64,000 nt of DNA from QHXW01 sp035280425 (lineage in GTDB: Bacteria; Acidobacteriota; Terriglobia; Bryobacterales; Bryobacteraceae): positions 186,001 to 250,000 of the forward strand of contig DATEFW010000007.1 of NCBI GenBank assembly GCA_035280425.1, read 5' to 3'. Numbering within the stretch: position 1 is the first letter of the stretch; every line of letters starts with the position of its first letter. Both the position numbers and the translations under genes were made by a program. Below the pieces are notes generated by a model. The model ran no database searches and was not told the DNA's origin. It saw nothing but the letters and a program-made list of their open reading frames with translations. Positions 8,874-16,955 of this stretch are shown here, in pieces.

Positions 8874-9704
8874 TCAGTCAAAGATCACGGTGACGTTGGT
8901 TGCGCCGGAAGTGACTACACAGATTCCGGCGCTGAACGTCTGATTGAATTCCAGGCTGAACGGATTCGCCAGCGTGGAGGGCAGCGTGATGACTCCCATC
9001 GCCCCTGAGCCCGGCGTTCCCGAGCACGATGCCGCCGCCACATTGAAGAGCTTGATCGTCGCGCTCGCCACGCCGGTGCCGACGACGATGCGCCGCAATA
9101 TTCCCGCCGTCCCTTTCACCGCGGTCGTCGCCGCCGCTGTAACGTTGCTTCCCGATGATCCCGCCCATATGGGCCGTCCGCTAGTATCGGTGGCGAGCGT
9201 CCGCAGATTCGCGCCATCCGAGCCGGCCACCAGCGCGCTGACCGGTGGCGCAGCTATTCCCGCTGGACCCGCAAACAGCGCCGCTACATCGCGGGACTGT
9301 CCGGCTCTGACCACGGCGGTGACCGTCCCGCTGGTGAACGCGCTGGCGCGCACTCTCGCATGCGATGCCCCCGCCGCGCACACAATCGTATACGGCCCGT
9401 TGGCCGAAACTGTCGAAACGAATTGCGCCGTGTTGGGAATCTTGAAAAACGTCGCCACCCACGTCGCCCCGCCGTCGAAGGAAAGCTCCGGAGTGAGGGT
9501 CGCGGTCCACGTTCCGCTCAACGTGACCGCCGCACCCGCCTGCCCGGCCAGCGCCACCTGCGCCGCGCCGTTCAATGCCGTGATGGACTGCGAGGACGGC
9601 GCCGTGTCCAGCGTTGCCACCGGAAAAGTGCCTGAGATGTTGAGTTGGGCTAATGCCGCGGGTGCACAGAGCACCGCGAGAATCAGCACATTTATCCGCT
9701 TCAC
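8874..9704 (-). CDS. Secreted beta-rich hypothetical protein, phage tail/fibre-like
   Basis: The protein has 276 residues and a clear signal peptide (MKRINVLILAVLCAPAALAQ). The rest is made of short Gly/Ala/Ser/Thr-rich strands such as LSGTWTATLTPELSFDGG and ATDTSGRPIWAGSSG, a sequence style common in phage tail, fibre and baseplate proteins. A signal peptide is unusual for a virion protein, so a secreted or surface role derived from phage-like modules is possible. It is separated by 4 and 3 bases from its neighbours, so it is surely in the same transcript. Function unknown. Confidence 0.65.
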   Translation of the reverse strand: MKRINVLILAVLCAPAALAQLNISGTFPVATLDTAPSSQSITALNGAAQVALAGQAGAAVTLSGTWTATLTPELSFDGGATWVATFFKIPNTAQFVSTVSANGPYTIVCAAGASHARVRASAFTSGTVTAVVRAGQSRDVAALFAGPAGIAAPPVSALVAGSDGANLRTLATDTSGRPIWAGSSGSNVTAAATTAVKGTAGILRRIVVGTGVASATIKLFNVAAASCSGTPGSGAMGVITLPSTLANPFSLEFNQTFSAGICVVTSGATNVTVIFD

Positions 9705-9708
9705 GTTC

Positions 9709-10374
9709 TTACTGATAAGCCACCACCGTGCCGGTCAACCCGGTTCCGCCCGCCGACCACTTGATTCCGCTCGTCATCTGCGATCCATAAAGCGGAAACG
9801 TGACTTGCGAGTTTCCCGGAATCGAAAATGCACTGGCAATCGTCACCGGCGTCCCCTGCCCGTCGGTGATGGTTACCGTCTGCGCGGAGGCGTTCGTATT
9901 GGTGATGATAATCGCGATCACGCAGGAGGTGGTTGCAGTGAGCGCTGTGTTCGAGGTCGGCACTGCCTGCCACGCCGGGGTGAACGCCGTCGTGCCGCAC
10001 GCGGTTTTCGGGACGGTCTGCACCTGGCCGATCACATTCGACCCGGTGGGCAGCGAGCCGGTCACATTGAAGCCGGCATTCGAGATCGAGCCCGAAATCG
10101 TGATCGGCGTCATGGAAGCCGCGCCTTGCACCGTAATCACGTCCGCTGAAGGCGTGCCGGCTGTGCCGAGAGCCGGCTGCTTGGCCGCCGTCGCCGCTCC
10201 GGTTGGCAGTGAAACCGTTCCTGTAATGTTGTTGACGTTCCACGTCCCGCTCTGCGTGGCCGTCACTGCGCTGCCCGGCCCGCCGGATTGCTGCAACTGC
10301 CCGTACATCCCCGCTGCGAGCAGCACAACCAGCAGGCACGCGGCCATATATGCCGCCGTCGAATGTTTGGTCAT
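9709..10374 (-). CDS. Secreted repeat-like hypothetical protein, phage structural-like
   Basis: After a signal anchor (MAACLLVVLLAAGMYGQ) the protein contains SGTWNVNNITGTVSLPTG followed by TAAKQPALGTAGTPSADVI, a phrase often met in virion proteins and their secreted relatives, then more Thr/Ser/Gly-rich strands. Its start ATG at 10374 overlaps the TGA of the preceding gene (ATGA, 10371-10374), which decides the start over the upstream in-frame codon at 10407. No enzymatic motif is visible. It may build an extracellular fibre, but that is inference from composition only. Confidence 0.65.
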   Translation of the reverse strand: MTKHSTAAYMAACLLVVLLAAGMYGQLQQSGGPGSAVTATQSGTWNVNNITGTVSLPTGAATAAKQPALGTAGTPSADVITVQGAASMTPITISGSISNAGFNVTGSLPTGSNVIGQVQTVPKTACGTTAFTPAWQAVPTSNTALTATTSCVIAIIITNTNASAQTVTITDGQGTPVTIASAFSIPGNSQVTFPLYGSQMTSGIKWSAGGTGLTGTVVAYQ

Positions 10375-10772
10375 TGGCTTTTCCTCGAAATCCAAGATCG
10401 CCACCACGCACGTTTTTGAGAACCCCGGATGCTCTGCCCGGACATGTCGAGCAGCGCCCGGAATACGGCGACCTCCACCGCCCGCCGCTCCTCATCCGTC
10501 GCCGGCACAACAATGCGCACCTCACGGTCGGACTCCACACCGCCTGCAGTATGAATTTCGATGGGCGTCGCGGTCTGCTTGCGGAGGTGCCGCAGGATCG
10601 CCTGCTCGAGCTCGCAATGGATGCCGTCGAGCATCGGGCGCGCTGCATCGGGCTGTTCCTCGATCCGCACCGTCGCGTCGGGCTGATAGCTGGTGAGATG
10701 AAAATCGTGGCGCGCCAGATGCCCGCGCAGCGCCTTTGCCGCGGGCGAATCGCCTAAAATCAGAACCCGCAT
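10371..10772 (-). CDS. Hypothetical protein, 133 aa, possible alpha/beta fold
   Basis: I do not recognise it. It begins MRVLILGDSPAAKALRGHLA, which looks like the first strand and helix of a Rossmann-like domain. Later stretches are REVRIVVPATDEERRAVEVA and a basic tail, RGSQKRAWWRSWISRKSQ. It differs from its four neighbours in being charged and probably cytoplasmic. It starts 3 bases after the stop of the upstream gene and its stop overlaps the downstream start. It could be an assembly or regulatory partner for the secreted proteins. Confidence 0.6.
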   Translation of the reverse strand: MRVLILGDSPAAKALRGHLARHDFHLTSYQPDATVRIEEQPDAARPMLDGIHCELEQAILRHLRKQTATPIEIHTAGGVESDREVRIVVPATDEERRAVEVAVFRALLDMSGQSIRGSQKRAWWRSWISRKSQ

Positions 10773-10775
10773 TCG

Positions 10776-11093
10776 TTACCTCACGAACCGCGCCTTGACG
10801 GTTCCTGATCCGGAAGTCGCCTGCAGGTAGGCGACGGTTGAGCCGGCGAGAAAACGGTAAGGACTCATCGCTGCGTCTCTCCAGAAGGGCGCGCCGGAAA
10901 GAGGCGCGATCACCATTTCCTGAACGGAGGCGGAAATGATGTCCTGGTCGGGACGCGTCAGGTCGGTGCGAATCTTGATATCGACCGGCAGCGTGTTCTT
11001 GATGGCGACGTTATTACATGCGAACGGCGCCACCACCGGCGTCCAGTTCTGCGGGTCTATATCGACATTTAGGATTTCGAAGGGAGCGGGCAT
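10776..11093 (-). CDS. Hypothetical beta-rich small protein, phage virion-like
   Basis: The first gene of the five-gene cluster encodes 105 residues with DIDPQNWTPVVAPFACNNVA, DIKIRTDLTRPDQDIIS and a C-terminal GSGTVKARFV. Size, strand-rich composition and the N- and C-terminal pattern resemble those of the last gene in the cluster, so the two may be distant relatives. No signal peptide or catalytic motif is seen. A virion-like or fibre-attachment role is only a guess from its context. Confidence 0.6.
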   Translation of the reverse strand: MPAPFEILNVDIDPQNWTPVVAPFACNNVAIKNTLPVDIKIRTDLTRPDQDIISASVQEMVIAPLSGAPFWRDAAMSPYRFLAGSTVAYLQATSGSGTVKARFVR

Positions 11094-11238
11094 CCGTTAG
11101 CGAGCGCGGCCGCCCGAGAAACAGGCGGTACTGACCGCATCGTAACGGCGCCCTCATTCCGCTCCGCGACCTTACATGCGGAAACCTTTGATGGCGAAAG
11201 CAAAAAAAATGAGGAAAACTCGTGATTGCCCGATGCAG

Positions 11239-11985
11239 TCAGTGCAGCCACACGCGCATCCCCTGCTCGATCACGCCGGCGCCGGCCAGGCCTGTGATTG
11301 CAGGCAGTAATGCACCGATGGCCCCGCGGCGCTTCCATTCCGCATCGATGGCGTGAAAACCGAGGTAGCAGAAGATTCCGCCGGCGACAGCCAGCGGGTA
11401 GCTGATCCATAGGGCGCCCAGGCGCGGCGCCATCGCCAGCGCGGCCGAACCGCCCGCCAGGGTAACGCCTTCGGCAACCACGCAAAGAGCGAATGCCCGG
11501 CCGCGCGAGGCGACCGCCGCCTGTAGAATCGCGCCCAAGGCAATTCCTTCCGGAATTTTGTGCAGCACCACGGCGAGCGGAACCGCTAAGCGAACGCCCG
11601 GAGCAGCCGCCCATTGCGCGGTGACCATGCTCCAGCCATCGAGCGCGCTATGCACCACTGCGGCCGCCATAAGCGGCGCGGCGAACCCGTGAAGCTCGCT
11701 CCGGCACAAGGCGTGGTCATGATCGTGTGAGCAGGAGGGACAAACCGGATAGAGAAATTGATTGATGGCAAGCAGCAAAAGGTACCCGGCGCCGGCGAAC
11801 ACGATGCCGCTTGCCCATCCAATAGCCGCACCGAGCTCGGGAAAGAGTCCGAATAGAGAAATGCCGATCAGCAGGCCGCCGCCGAAGGGCACCACCAAGC
11901 GGGCGCGTGAACCTCCGGCCTCCAGGTAGACCCCGGCCACAGAGCCGCAAAGCGCCGCCGCGGTGGCAGCCAGCGCGCCGCCCAT
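11239..11985 (-). CDS. ZIP-family divalent metal transporter
   Basis: This inner-membrane permease imports divalent metals such as zinc. Its 248 residues form about eight helices. The metal-binding helices are recognisable: VVHSALDG in helix 4 and LHKIPEGIALG in helix 5. Between helices 3 and 4 lies a Cys/His cluster, CPSCSHDHDH, typical of the variable metal-sensing loop. The C-terminal region GGIFCYLGFHAIDAEWKRR also fits the family. It is not obviously linked to its neighbours. Confidence 0.88.
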   Translation of the reverse strand: MGGALAATAAALCGSVAGVYLEAGGSRARLVVPFGGGLLIGISLFGLFPELGAAIGWASGIVFAGAGYLLLLAINQFLYPVCPSCSHDHDHALCRSELHGFAAPLMAAAVVHSALDGWSMVTAQWAAAPGVRLAVPLAVVLHKIPEGIALGAILQAAVASRGRAFALCVVAEGVTLAGGSAALAMAPRLGALWISYPLAVAGGIFCYLGFHAIDAEWKRRGAIGALLPAITGLAGAGVIEQGMRVWLH

Positions 11986-12281
11986 GGCGCCCGTTAAGGA
12001 TGGGTTATACAGAACTCCACTCTAGCGGGTTGACGGGACGGTGAACAACCGGGGCGCTCGCTCAGGTCGGCAGCGCTGAACCGGCGCGGCGATTTCGATA
12101 TCGGCAATAATGCAGGACGTTAACGCCCCGGGCAGCCGCTTCATGGGCGCGGCAAGTCTCCGGGAAACCGGCGAGCAGCAGCACTTATCTGCCTTAAGTA
12201 CGGCGGGTTTCGACTTTAATTTACGGGGCAGCTCGGCCCGGCTTCGCGCGCGCCTCCGGCCCCCTCGAGGTTCCCGCGCTC
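11986..12281 (-). other. Intergenic stretch without recognisable gene
   Basis: This 296-base gap separates fliM from the ZIP transporter, both on the minus strand. The short frames across it are shadows with no conserved motif. A sequence resembling a degenerate sigma-28 -10 (GCAGATAA on the minus strand near 12184-12191) lacks a correctly placed -35. I see no convincing RNA gene or terminator. Confidence 0.4.
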
Positions 12282-13232
12282 TCAGGCCAGCGCCTCGACG
12301 CGGAACGCCTTCTTGTTGCCCGCGCCGACGACCTGCCCTTTGAACTTCAGCCGGCCGTTGATCATGCAGTCCACCGCGCGGCCCAGCGGGTGATCGAAGG
12401 TGAGCACGTCGCCTTCTTCGAGGCTCAGCATGTCTTCCACCGTGAAGGCGGCGCCTTCCAGGCGCCCGTCTATTTCGACCACGGCTTCTTTCAGAAACCG
12501 GAGCATGCGCTCCTGCTCGTTTTCCGAAGATTCGGCTTTGCGCACCGACCACTGCTGTTCGAACTTCTGGCGCATCATCTTGATGATGATGGCCGGCATG
12601 GCCATGTTCATCATGCCGGTGGCGTCGCCCAGGCGAAGCTCGATGCCCACCGCCACCACGGCTTCGTTGGGCGCCAGGATCTGCAGCAGCTGCGGCTCTT
12701 TTTCCATGGTTTCGATTTTGAAATCGATGTTGGTGACGCCGCGCCAGGCTTCGGTGAGATCGTGCAACACGATGCGGAACAGTCCGTCGAGCAGCGTCTG
12801 CTCGATTTCGGTGATCTCGCGCTGGACCACCGACGGATTCTTCCCGTTGCCGCCCAGCAGCATTTCGAGAATCGGAAAGATGATGGTGGGGTTGAGCTCG
12901 AGCACCGAATTGCCCTCATAGGGCGCCATGGTGATCGAAGAAATGCAGGTGGGCGAGGGCAGGCCTTCAAGGAACTCGGCATAGGAGAGCTGCTCGACGC
13001 TGACCAGGTTGACCGTCAGGTAGGAGCGCAGGTAGGCCGACAGGCTGGATCCCAGGTTGCGGACGAAATTGTCGTGCAGCAGGTGAATGGCGCGCAGTTG
13101 CGACTTGGCGATGCGGTCCAGCCGCCGGAAGTCGAAGCGCACGCACTTCTGCGCCGCCGATTGCGCTCCCTTGCGGTCTTCCAGGTTCTCGAAAACGGCG
13201 TCGATTTCCTGTTGCGAAAGCTGATGTCCCAT
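12282..13232 (-). CDS. fliM: Flagellar motor switch protein FliM
   Basis: FliM forms the C-ring of the flagellar motor and binds CheY-P to reverse rotation. The N-terminal CheY-binding peptide is present (LSQQEIDAVF, residues 4-13). The middle domain has RNLGSSLSAYLRSYL and SYAEFLEGLPSPT, and a C-terminal SpoA/FliN-like domain includes VEDMLSLEEGDVLTFD. At 316 residues it is normal in length. It is the last gene of the minus-strand flagellar run, behind flgL. Confidence 0.96.
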   Translation of the reverse strand: MGHQLSQQEIDAVFENLEDRKGAQSAAQKCVRFDFRRLDRIAKSQLRAIHLLHDNFVRNLGSSLSAYLRSYLTVNLVSVEQLSYAEFLEGLPSPTCISSITMAPYEGNSVLELNPTIIFPILEMLLGGNGKNPSVVQREITEIEQTLLDGLFRIVLHDLTEAWRGVTNIDFKIETMEKEPQLLQILAPNEAVVAVGIELRLGDATGMMNMAMPAIIIKMMRQKFEQQWSVRKAESSENEQERMLRFLKEAVVEIDGRLEGAAFTVEDMLSLEEGDVLTFDHPLGRAVDCMINGRLKFKGQVVGAGNKKAFRVEALA

Positions 13233-13279
13233 GATCTAAAGTTCCGGCTGGCTAAATCTCGTATGCACGAATCTTCTCT

Positions 13280-14209
13280 TCAGCGAAGGAAGTCAAACAG
13301 GCTGGTCCGCGGCATCTGCGCGCGCGATTGGAGCGCCGCCTGCTGCTGCACCTGCCCCTGGTTGAGCTCCAGGATGGCTTCCGTGAGGTCGGCGTCCTGC
13401 TTGTCGGAGAGCGCGGACTGGTATTCCAGTCCCAAGCGGCTGGAAAGATCGGCGGCCGCGGCGATGCGGTTCTGGGCGGCCCCGTAGAAACTGAGCTGCG
13501 TGTTCAGGGAATCGCCAGCGGCGGTCAGCGCGGCCTGTGCGTTTTGAATTCCGGTCACGTCATTAGCCTGAAGCGCCACGCGCAACTGGTTGACGGCGGC
13601 GAAAACGTTGTCGGCGGCCGGCGTCCCATCCGGATTCTGATCGTCGAAAATCTGCTGCGCCGTGCGGTCAACCGGAAAGGTGTTACCCACCGGATCCTCG
13701 ATCTGCCGGGTCGCCTGCGCAGTGGTCTGCTGGACTACGCCGCCGCCGGTATCGGGATTCGCCGTATCGAGCGTATAGGGCGCCGTTTGATCGGCATCAC
13801 CACCGAAAACAAATTTGCCGCCTATCTGGGTGGCGCTCAGCGAGACCAGTTGCTGATGAATGGAGTCGGCCTCTTGCGCGATCTCGGCGCGGCCGGCTGC
13901 ATCCTGGGTGCCGGTGGCGCCTTGCGTGGCCAGGGTGCGCGCCCGCTCGACCAGCTGTACAGCGTTCTCAATGGCCTGCTCTGCCATGTCGACCTGGGTT
14001 TTCACTCCGCTCAGGTTGCCCGAGATCTGGGTATTGCGGGCGATGTCGGCGCGCAGCTTCAATATGTAGCTCACCTGGTCCGGCGCATCGGAGGCATTCT
14101 CGAATTTCAGGCCGGAGGAGATCTGTTTCTGCGCCAGATCGGTCCGGGCCTTGGAGAGATTCAGAGCCGCCAGAAACTGCTCGCCTGCCGCGTCGATACC
14201 TGTGACCAT
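13280..14209 (-). CDS. flgL: Flagellar hook-associated protein 3 (FlgL)
   Basis: FlgL links the hook-filament junction to flagellin outside the cell. The 309-residue protein has the flagellin-like N-terminus (LNLSKARTDLAQKQISSGLK) and the C-terminal coiled stretch LEYQSALSDKQDADLTEAI. The middle domain is short. It follows flgK after 11 bases, as in most flgKL operons. No signal peptide is expected because it leaves through the flagellar export gate. Confidence 0.93.
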   Translation of the reverse strand: MVTGIDAAGEQFLAALNLSKARTDLAQKQISSGLKFENASDAPDQVSYILKLRADIARNTQISGNLSGVKTQVDMAEQAIENAVQLVERARTLATQGATGTQDAAGRAEIAQEADSIHQQLVSLSATQIGGKFVFGGDADQTAPYTLDTANPDTGGGVVQQTTAQATRQIEDPVGNTFPVDRTAQQIFDDQNPDGTPAADNVFAAVNQLRVALQANDVTGIQNAQAALTAAGDSLNTQLSFYGAAQNRIAAAADLSSRLGLEYQSALSDKQDADLTEAILELNQGQVQQQAALQSRAQMPRTSLFDFLR

Positions 14210-14220
14210 GGTGGATTCTC

Positions 14221-15660
14221 CTAGGCTGGAATGATGTTGACCGCGGTTTCGGTAAGGGCGTCCAAAACCGTGATGAACTTGGCGTTGGCTTCATAGGCCC
14301 GCTGGAACTGCAGCATCTTCACGGCCTCGGCATCGAGCGAAACGCCGGAGGTCTGCTGCTGAAAAGCGCGGGCCTGGGCCACCAGCTGCTGTTGCACGTC
14401 ATGCTGATCGTGTGCGGTCGAAAGTTCGCGGCCCACTGCGGCGGCCAGGTTTCCATAAAACTGAGAATAGTTGAGACCGGTGATCTGGTCGGCGGGGTTC
14501 TCGGAATCCTGGAGATTCGCCAGCTTGAGCGCCGTCCCGTTGCCGACTTCGGGCGGTCCCGGATCGATAGCGGCGAGTTGGTCCGGAGTCATGCCGGCGG
14601 CGACCCCGAGCGAGGAAGCCACGTTGGTGGCGTTGGTCGTGTCATAGGAAAACAGCGCCACACCGGGCGCCGGAGGCGGGCCGTCCGAGATATTTCCCGC
14701 AGCCAGCAGCTGGTTGACGCGGTCGGCGAGGGCTTGCGCCATCTGGTTGAGGACGCCGGGCTGGGTCGAGTCGCCGCGCAATCCGGCCAGCACGCGATTG
14801 TGCGTATCGACCAGGGCGCCCAACGCGCCGCCGGTCATCTGGCCGGTGATGGCGCGGCCCGCCGAATCGAGAATGACGGCGGTGGGCGGAGTGGGCGGCG
14901 TTCCGGGGGGCAGGTTCGCGGGCGGCGCCACCTGAGAAGAGATCTGGTAAGCATGATCGCCGATCACCAGCGGCGTCTGGCCGCCGAGCAGGACCGTGAC
15001 CGATCCGTCCGGTTCTATCTTGGATGTGAAATTGACCAGGGTGGACAGGCTGTCGAGCGTCGCGTGAATTTTCGCGTCCAGACCCGGATCATGCACGTCG
15101 CCGCTCATGCGCTCCAGGTTATAGGTGTGCAGATTGGCGCCCAGCGTGTTGATCTGATCCACGGTCTGGGCGATCTGCGTGGCGGTGTCGCCGGCAGCCT
15201 GGTTGACGCTGGCCATCACGCTATGGAAGCTGTCGGCCAGCTGCTGCGCGCTGTTGAGCACGGCCCGGCGCGAGGCGCTGTCGGATGGCGCCGCGCTCCA
15301 GGCGGAAAAGGCCTGGAATAATGCGCTGAGGCTGGCCGGAATGCCGTCCGAGCCCGACAAGTTAAGGGCCGTCTGGATGGTGGTGAGACTCGAGACTTTC
15401 TGCTGGGCCGCCCCCAGAGACTGCTCCTGGAGGCGCACGGCCGCGTCGGCGAACTCGCTGCGCGTACTTTCCAGCTGGCCGGCCTCTACGCCGCCTTTCA
15501 AGCCGTGCGCCGGATCGAAAGGCATGGATGCGAGATCGAGATTCTGGCTGGCAAAATCGGGGGTGGAGGCGTTGGCGACGTTGTTCTGCGTGACGTCCAT
15601 GGCGCGCTCAAATACCGTCAGCACCGATGACGAGGAGCCCAGCGTGGACAGCAACGACAT
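14221..15660 (-). CDS. flgK: Flagellar hook-associated protein 1 (FlgK)
   Basis: FlgK is the first junction protein between hook and filament. At 479 residues it has the conserved start (MSLLSTLGSSSSVLTVFERA), the rod-hook motif NNVANASTPDFASQNLDL, and the terminal pattern FQRAYEANAKFITVLDALTE. The middle region (about 240-300) has a proline-rich loop, PPANLPPGTPPTPPT. It lies upstream of flgL and downstream of the flgM/flgN-like pair. Confidence 0.94.
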   Translation of the reverse strand: MSLLSTLGSSSSVLTVFERAMDVTQNNVANASTPDFASQNLDLASMPFDPAHGLKGGVEAGQLESTRSEFADAAVRLQEQSLGAAQQKVSSLTTIQTALNLSGSDGIPASLSALFQAFSAWSAAPSDSASRRAVLNSAQQLADSFHSVMASVNQAAGDTATQIAQTVDQINTLGANLHTYNLERMSGDVHDPGLDAKIHATLDSLSTLVNFTSKIEPDGSVTVLLGGQTPLVIGDHAYQISSQVAPPANLPPGTPPTPPTAVILDSAGRAITGQMTGGALGALVDTHNRVLAGLRGDSTQPGVLNQMAQALADRVNQLLAAGNISDGPPPAPGVALFSYDTTNATNVASSLGVAAGMTPDQLAAIDPGPPEVGNGTALKLANLQDSENPADQITGLNYSQFYGNLAAAVGRELSTAHDQHDVQQQLVAQARAFQQQTSGVSLDAEAVKMLQFQRAYEANAKFITVLDALTETAVNIIPA

Positions 15661-15723
15661 GTTTGCGCGCTCCTTTCCGCGCCTTCGCGCCCGCGGGCGC
15701 TCGCGGCGCCCGGCCTTCGCCGG

Positions 15724-16086
15724 CTAGCCTTCGACCGAGACCCGGCTTCCTACCGCGCCGGACGGCCATTCCGGCTGGCCTCCGGCTGAATAATCCGCGC
15801 CCGCCAGGCGCCCGAGGACCTGCATCCAGCCGAGCGAGAGTGTCCGCGCATTCTCGTGGAGCGCCCGCACCCGCAGGAACTCGCGGCGGAGATCGTGAAT
15901 TCCGGCGGCGGCAGCCTCCCCGCCGCCCTCGCGGCGCAATTCATCGACGCCCCGGGCCAAAAGCTGCGCCGCCTGCTCGAGCGGCGCGCGGCAGGCCCCC
16001 AATCCTTCGGCCGTGCTTTCGGTCAGCAGGCTCTGCGCTTCGGCCAGCGACCGGCGCGCGCGTGCGATTCTTTGCTCGCCACTCAC
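15724..16086 (-). CDS. Putative FlgN-like flagellar chaperone
   Basis: This 120-residue helical protein sits between flgM and flgK, exactly where the FlgK/FlgL export chaperone FlgN is encoded in many genomes. I place its start at the GTG 16084-16086, which overlaps the flgM stop (GTGA). A much longer in-frame extension to 16482 would run antiparallel to nothing but through flgM and is not credible. The sequence contains long amphipathic helices, for example RARRSLAEAQSLLTEST and LRREFLRVRALHENARTLS, as FlgN proteins do, but similarity is weak and the name rests mainly on position and shape. Confidence 0.6.
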   Translation of the reverse strand: MSGEQRIARARRSLAEAQSLLTESTAEGLGACRAPLEQAAQLLARGVDELRREGGGEAAAAGIHDLRREFLRVRALHENARTLSLGWMQVLGRLAGADYSAGGQPEWPSGAVGSRVSVEG

Positions 16087-16394
16087 TTTGCCTTCCCGGA
16101 GCCGGAGGCCGACAGCGCTTCTCCTACGATGGCCCGGCTGGTGCTCTGTGCATCGGCGGCATAGGTTCCGGATTGAAACCGGAGGGCGAGAGCCTCGATG
16201 CGGGCGGCGCGGCTTTGCGCGTCCGCCGACAAGGCCCGGGCCAGAGATCCGCCAAGATGCGACAGGTCCACGCGATCGCCCGGCACCGCACCCGCCTGCC
16301 CATTTTTCGGGTGTGAGTACGCTGCAATGGCTCGAAATGGCTGTGTTTGCCCGGCCGCGAGCGACGCCGTCAAATGGGGATCTTCGATTTTCAT
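16083..16394 (-). CDS. flgM: Negative regulator of flagellin synthesis FlgM (anti-sigma-28)
   Basis: FlgM binds sigma-28 until it is exported through the finished hook. The 103-residue protein has the family layout: a disordered N-terminus, DRVDLSHLGG in the middle and a sigma-binding C-terminal part with ARIEALALRFQSGTYAADA. It overlaps its upstream neighbour and the FlgN-like gene by 4 bases each. A near-consensus sigma-28 promoter lies about 95 bases upstream (16488-16515), the usual autoregulatory arrangement. Confidence 0.85.
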   Translation of the reverse strand: MKIEDPHLTASLAAGQTQPFRAIAAYSHPKNGQAGAVPGDRVDLSHLGGSLARALSADAQSRAARIEALALRFQSGTYAADAQSTSRAIVGEALSASGSGKAK

Positions 16395-16912
16395 GCCTGG
16401 CGCGTTTCTCCTCTTCTAGGCAACCGGCACCCGGCCGGGATTGCGGCTTCTGCAGGCGCCGCGAGGCGCCGGTTCTGCTCATTGGACTTATCGGCTGATT
16501 CCGCCCCGGGCTTTAGGCCTCCCGCCCGCTCGACCAGGATGCGGTGCACCTTCACCAGAAGGCGCACTTCGCCGGCAGCGAGGCCGAGCGACGAGGCGAT
16601 CTGCGCCGCAGTCTGGCCCCGGCGGTAGAGCCGCAGGGCATAGGTGCGGCGGCTCATATTGAAGGCCGGAGCTATGGCAGCGGGCGGCGGTGCCGCCGCC
16701 CGCTCGGCGGCACGCTGCTGCGCGGTCAGGTCTTCGAGACGCTTTTCGAGGCGCGCGATGTCGCTCTCCGACGCCCCCGCCGGCGCTTGGGCAGGCGGCC
16801 GGGCCGGACGCCGGCGGACCCTGAGCGTACAAACCAGGTAGAGCGCGCAGATCAGGGCCGGAACCGCAGCCGCGCAGGCAATCAGCGGATGGAACGGCCA
16901 GCCGGCCGGCAT
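16391..16912 (-). CDS. Membrane-anchored protein with C-terminal helix-turn-helix (flagellar locus)
   Basis: The protein is 173 residues long from the ATG at 16912, which has a strong AAAGGAG six bases upstream; an in-frame ATG at 16939 lacks this. One N-terminal transmembrane helix (LIACAAAVPALICALYLV) is followed by a short coiled coil (SDIARLEKRLEDLTAQQRAA). A helix-turn-helix-like segment comes next (ALRLYRRGQTAAQIASSLGL). Similar proteins, annotated as DUF2802- or DUF6115-like, occur in flagellar loci of other bacteria, but their role is unclear. It lies between the long fliN and flgM. Confidence 0.7.
   Translation of the reverse strand: MPAGWPFHPLIACAAAVPALICALYLVCTLRVRRRPARPPAQAPAGASESDIARLEKRLEDLTAQQRAAERAAAPPPAAIAPAFNMSRRTYALRLYRRGQTAAQIASSLGLAAGEVRLLVKVHRILVERAGGLKPGAESADKSNEQNRRLAAPAEAAIPAGCRLPRRGETRQA
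16488..16515 (-). promoter_or_regulatory. Putative sigma-28 (FliA) promoter for flgM
   Basis: On the minus strand the sequence reads TAAA, 16 bases, then GCCGATAA. The established sigma-28 consensus is TAAA-N15-GCCGATAA, so only the spacer is one base long. It lies inside the 3' end of the membrane HTH gene and about 93 bases before the flgM start. Autoregulated flgM from a class 3 promoter is well known in enteric bacteria. Confidence 0.6.
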
Positions 16913-16955
16913 GGCGGCTCCTTTCCGCGCAGGACGCACCGGGATGTCAAGCGCC

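Noticed and set aside
8944..10149. 401-residue plus-strand frame opposite the phage-like cluster
   Set aside because: The minus-strand frames have signal peptides and 3-4-base gene spacing; the plus frame has neither and starts inside another gene.
12184..12191. Sigma-28-like -10 (GCAGATAA) downstream of fliM
   Set aside because: There is no TAAA at the proper distance, and the downstream gene is an unrelated metal transporter.
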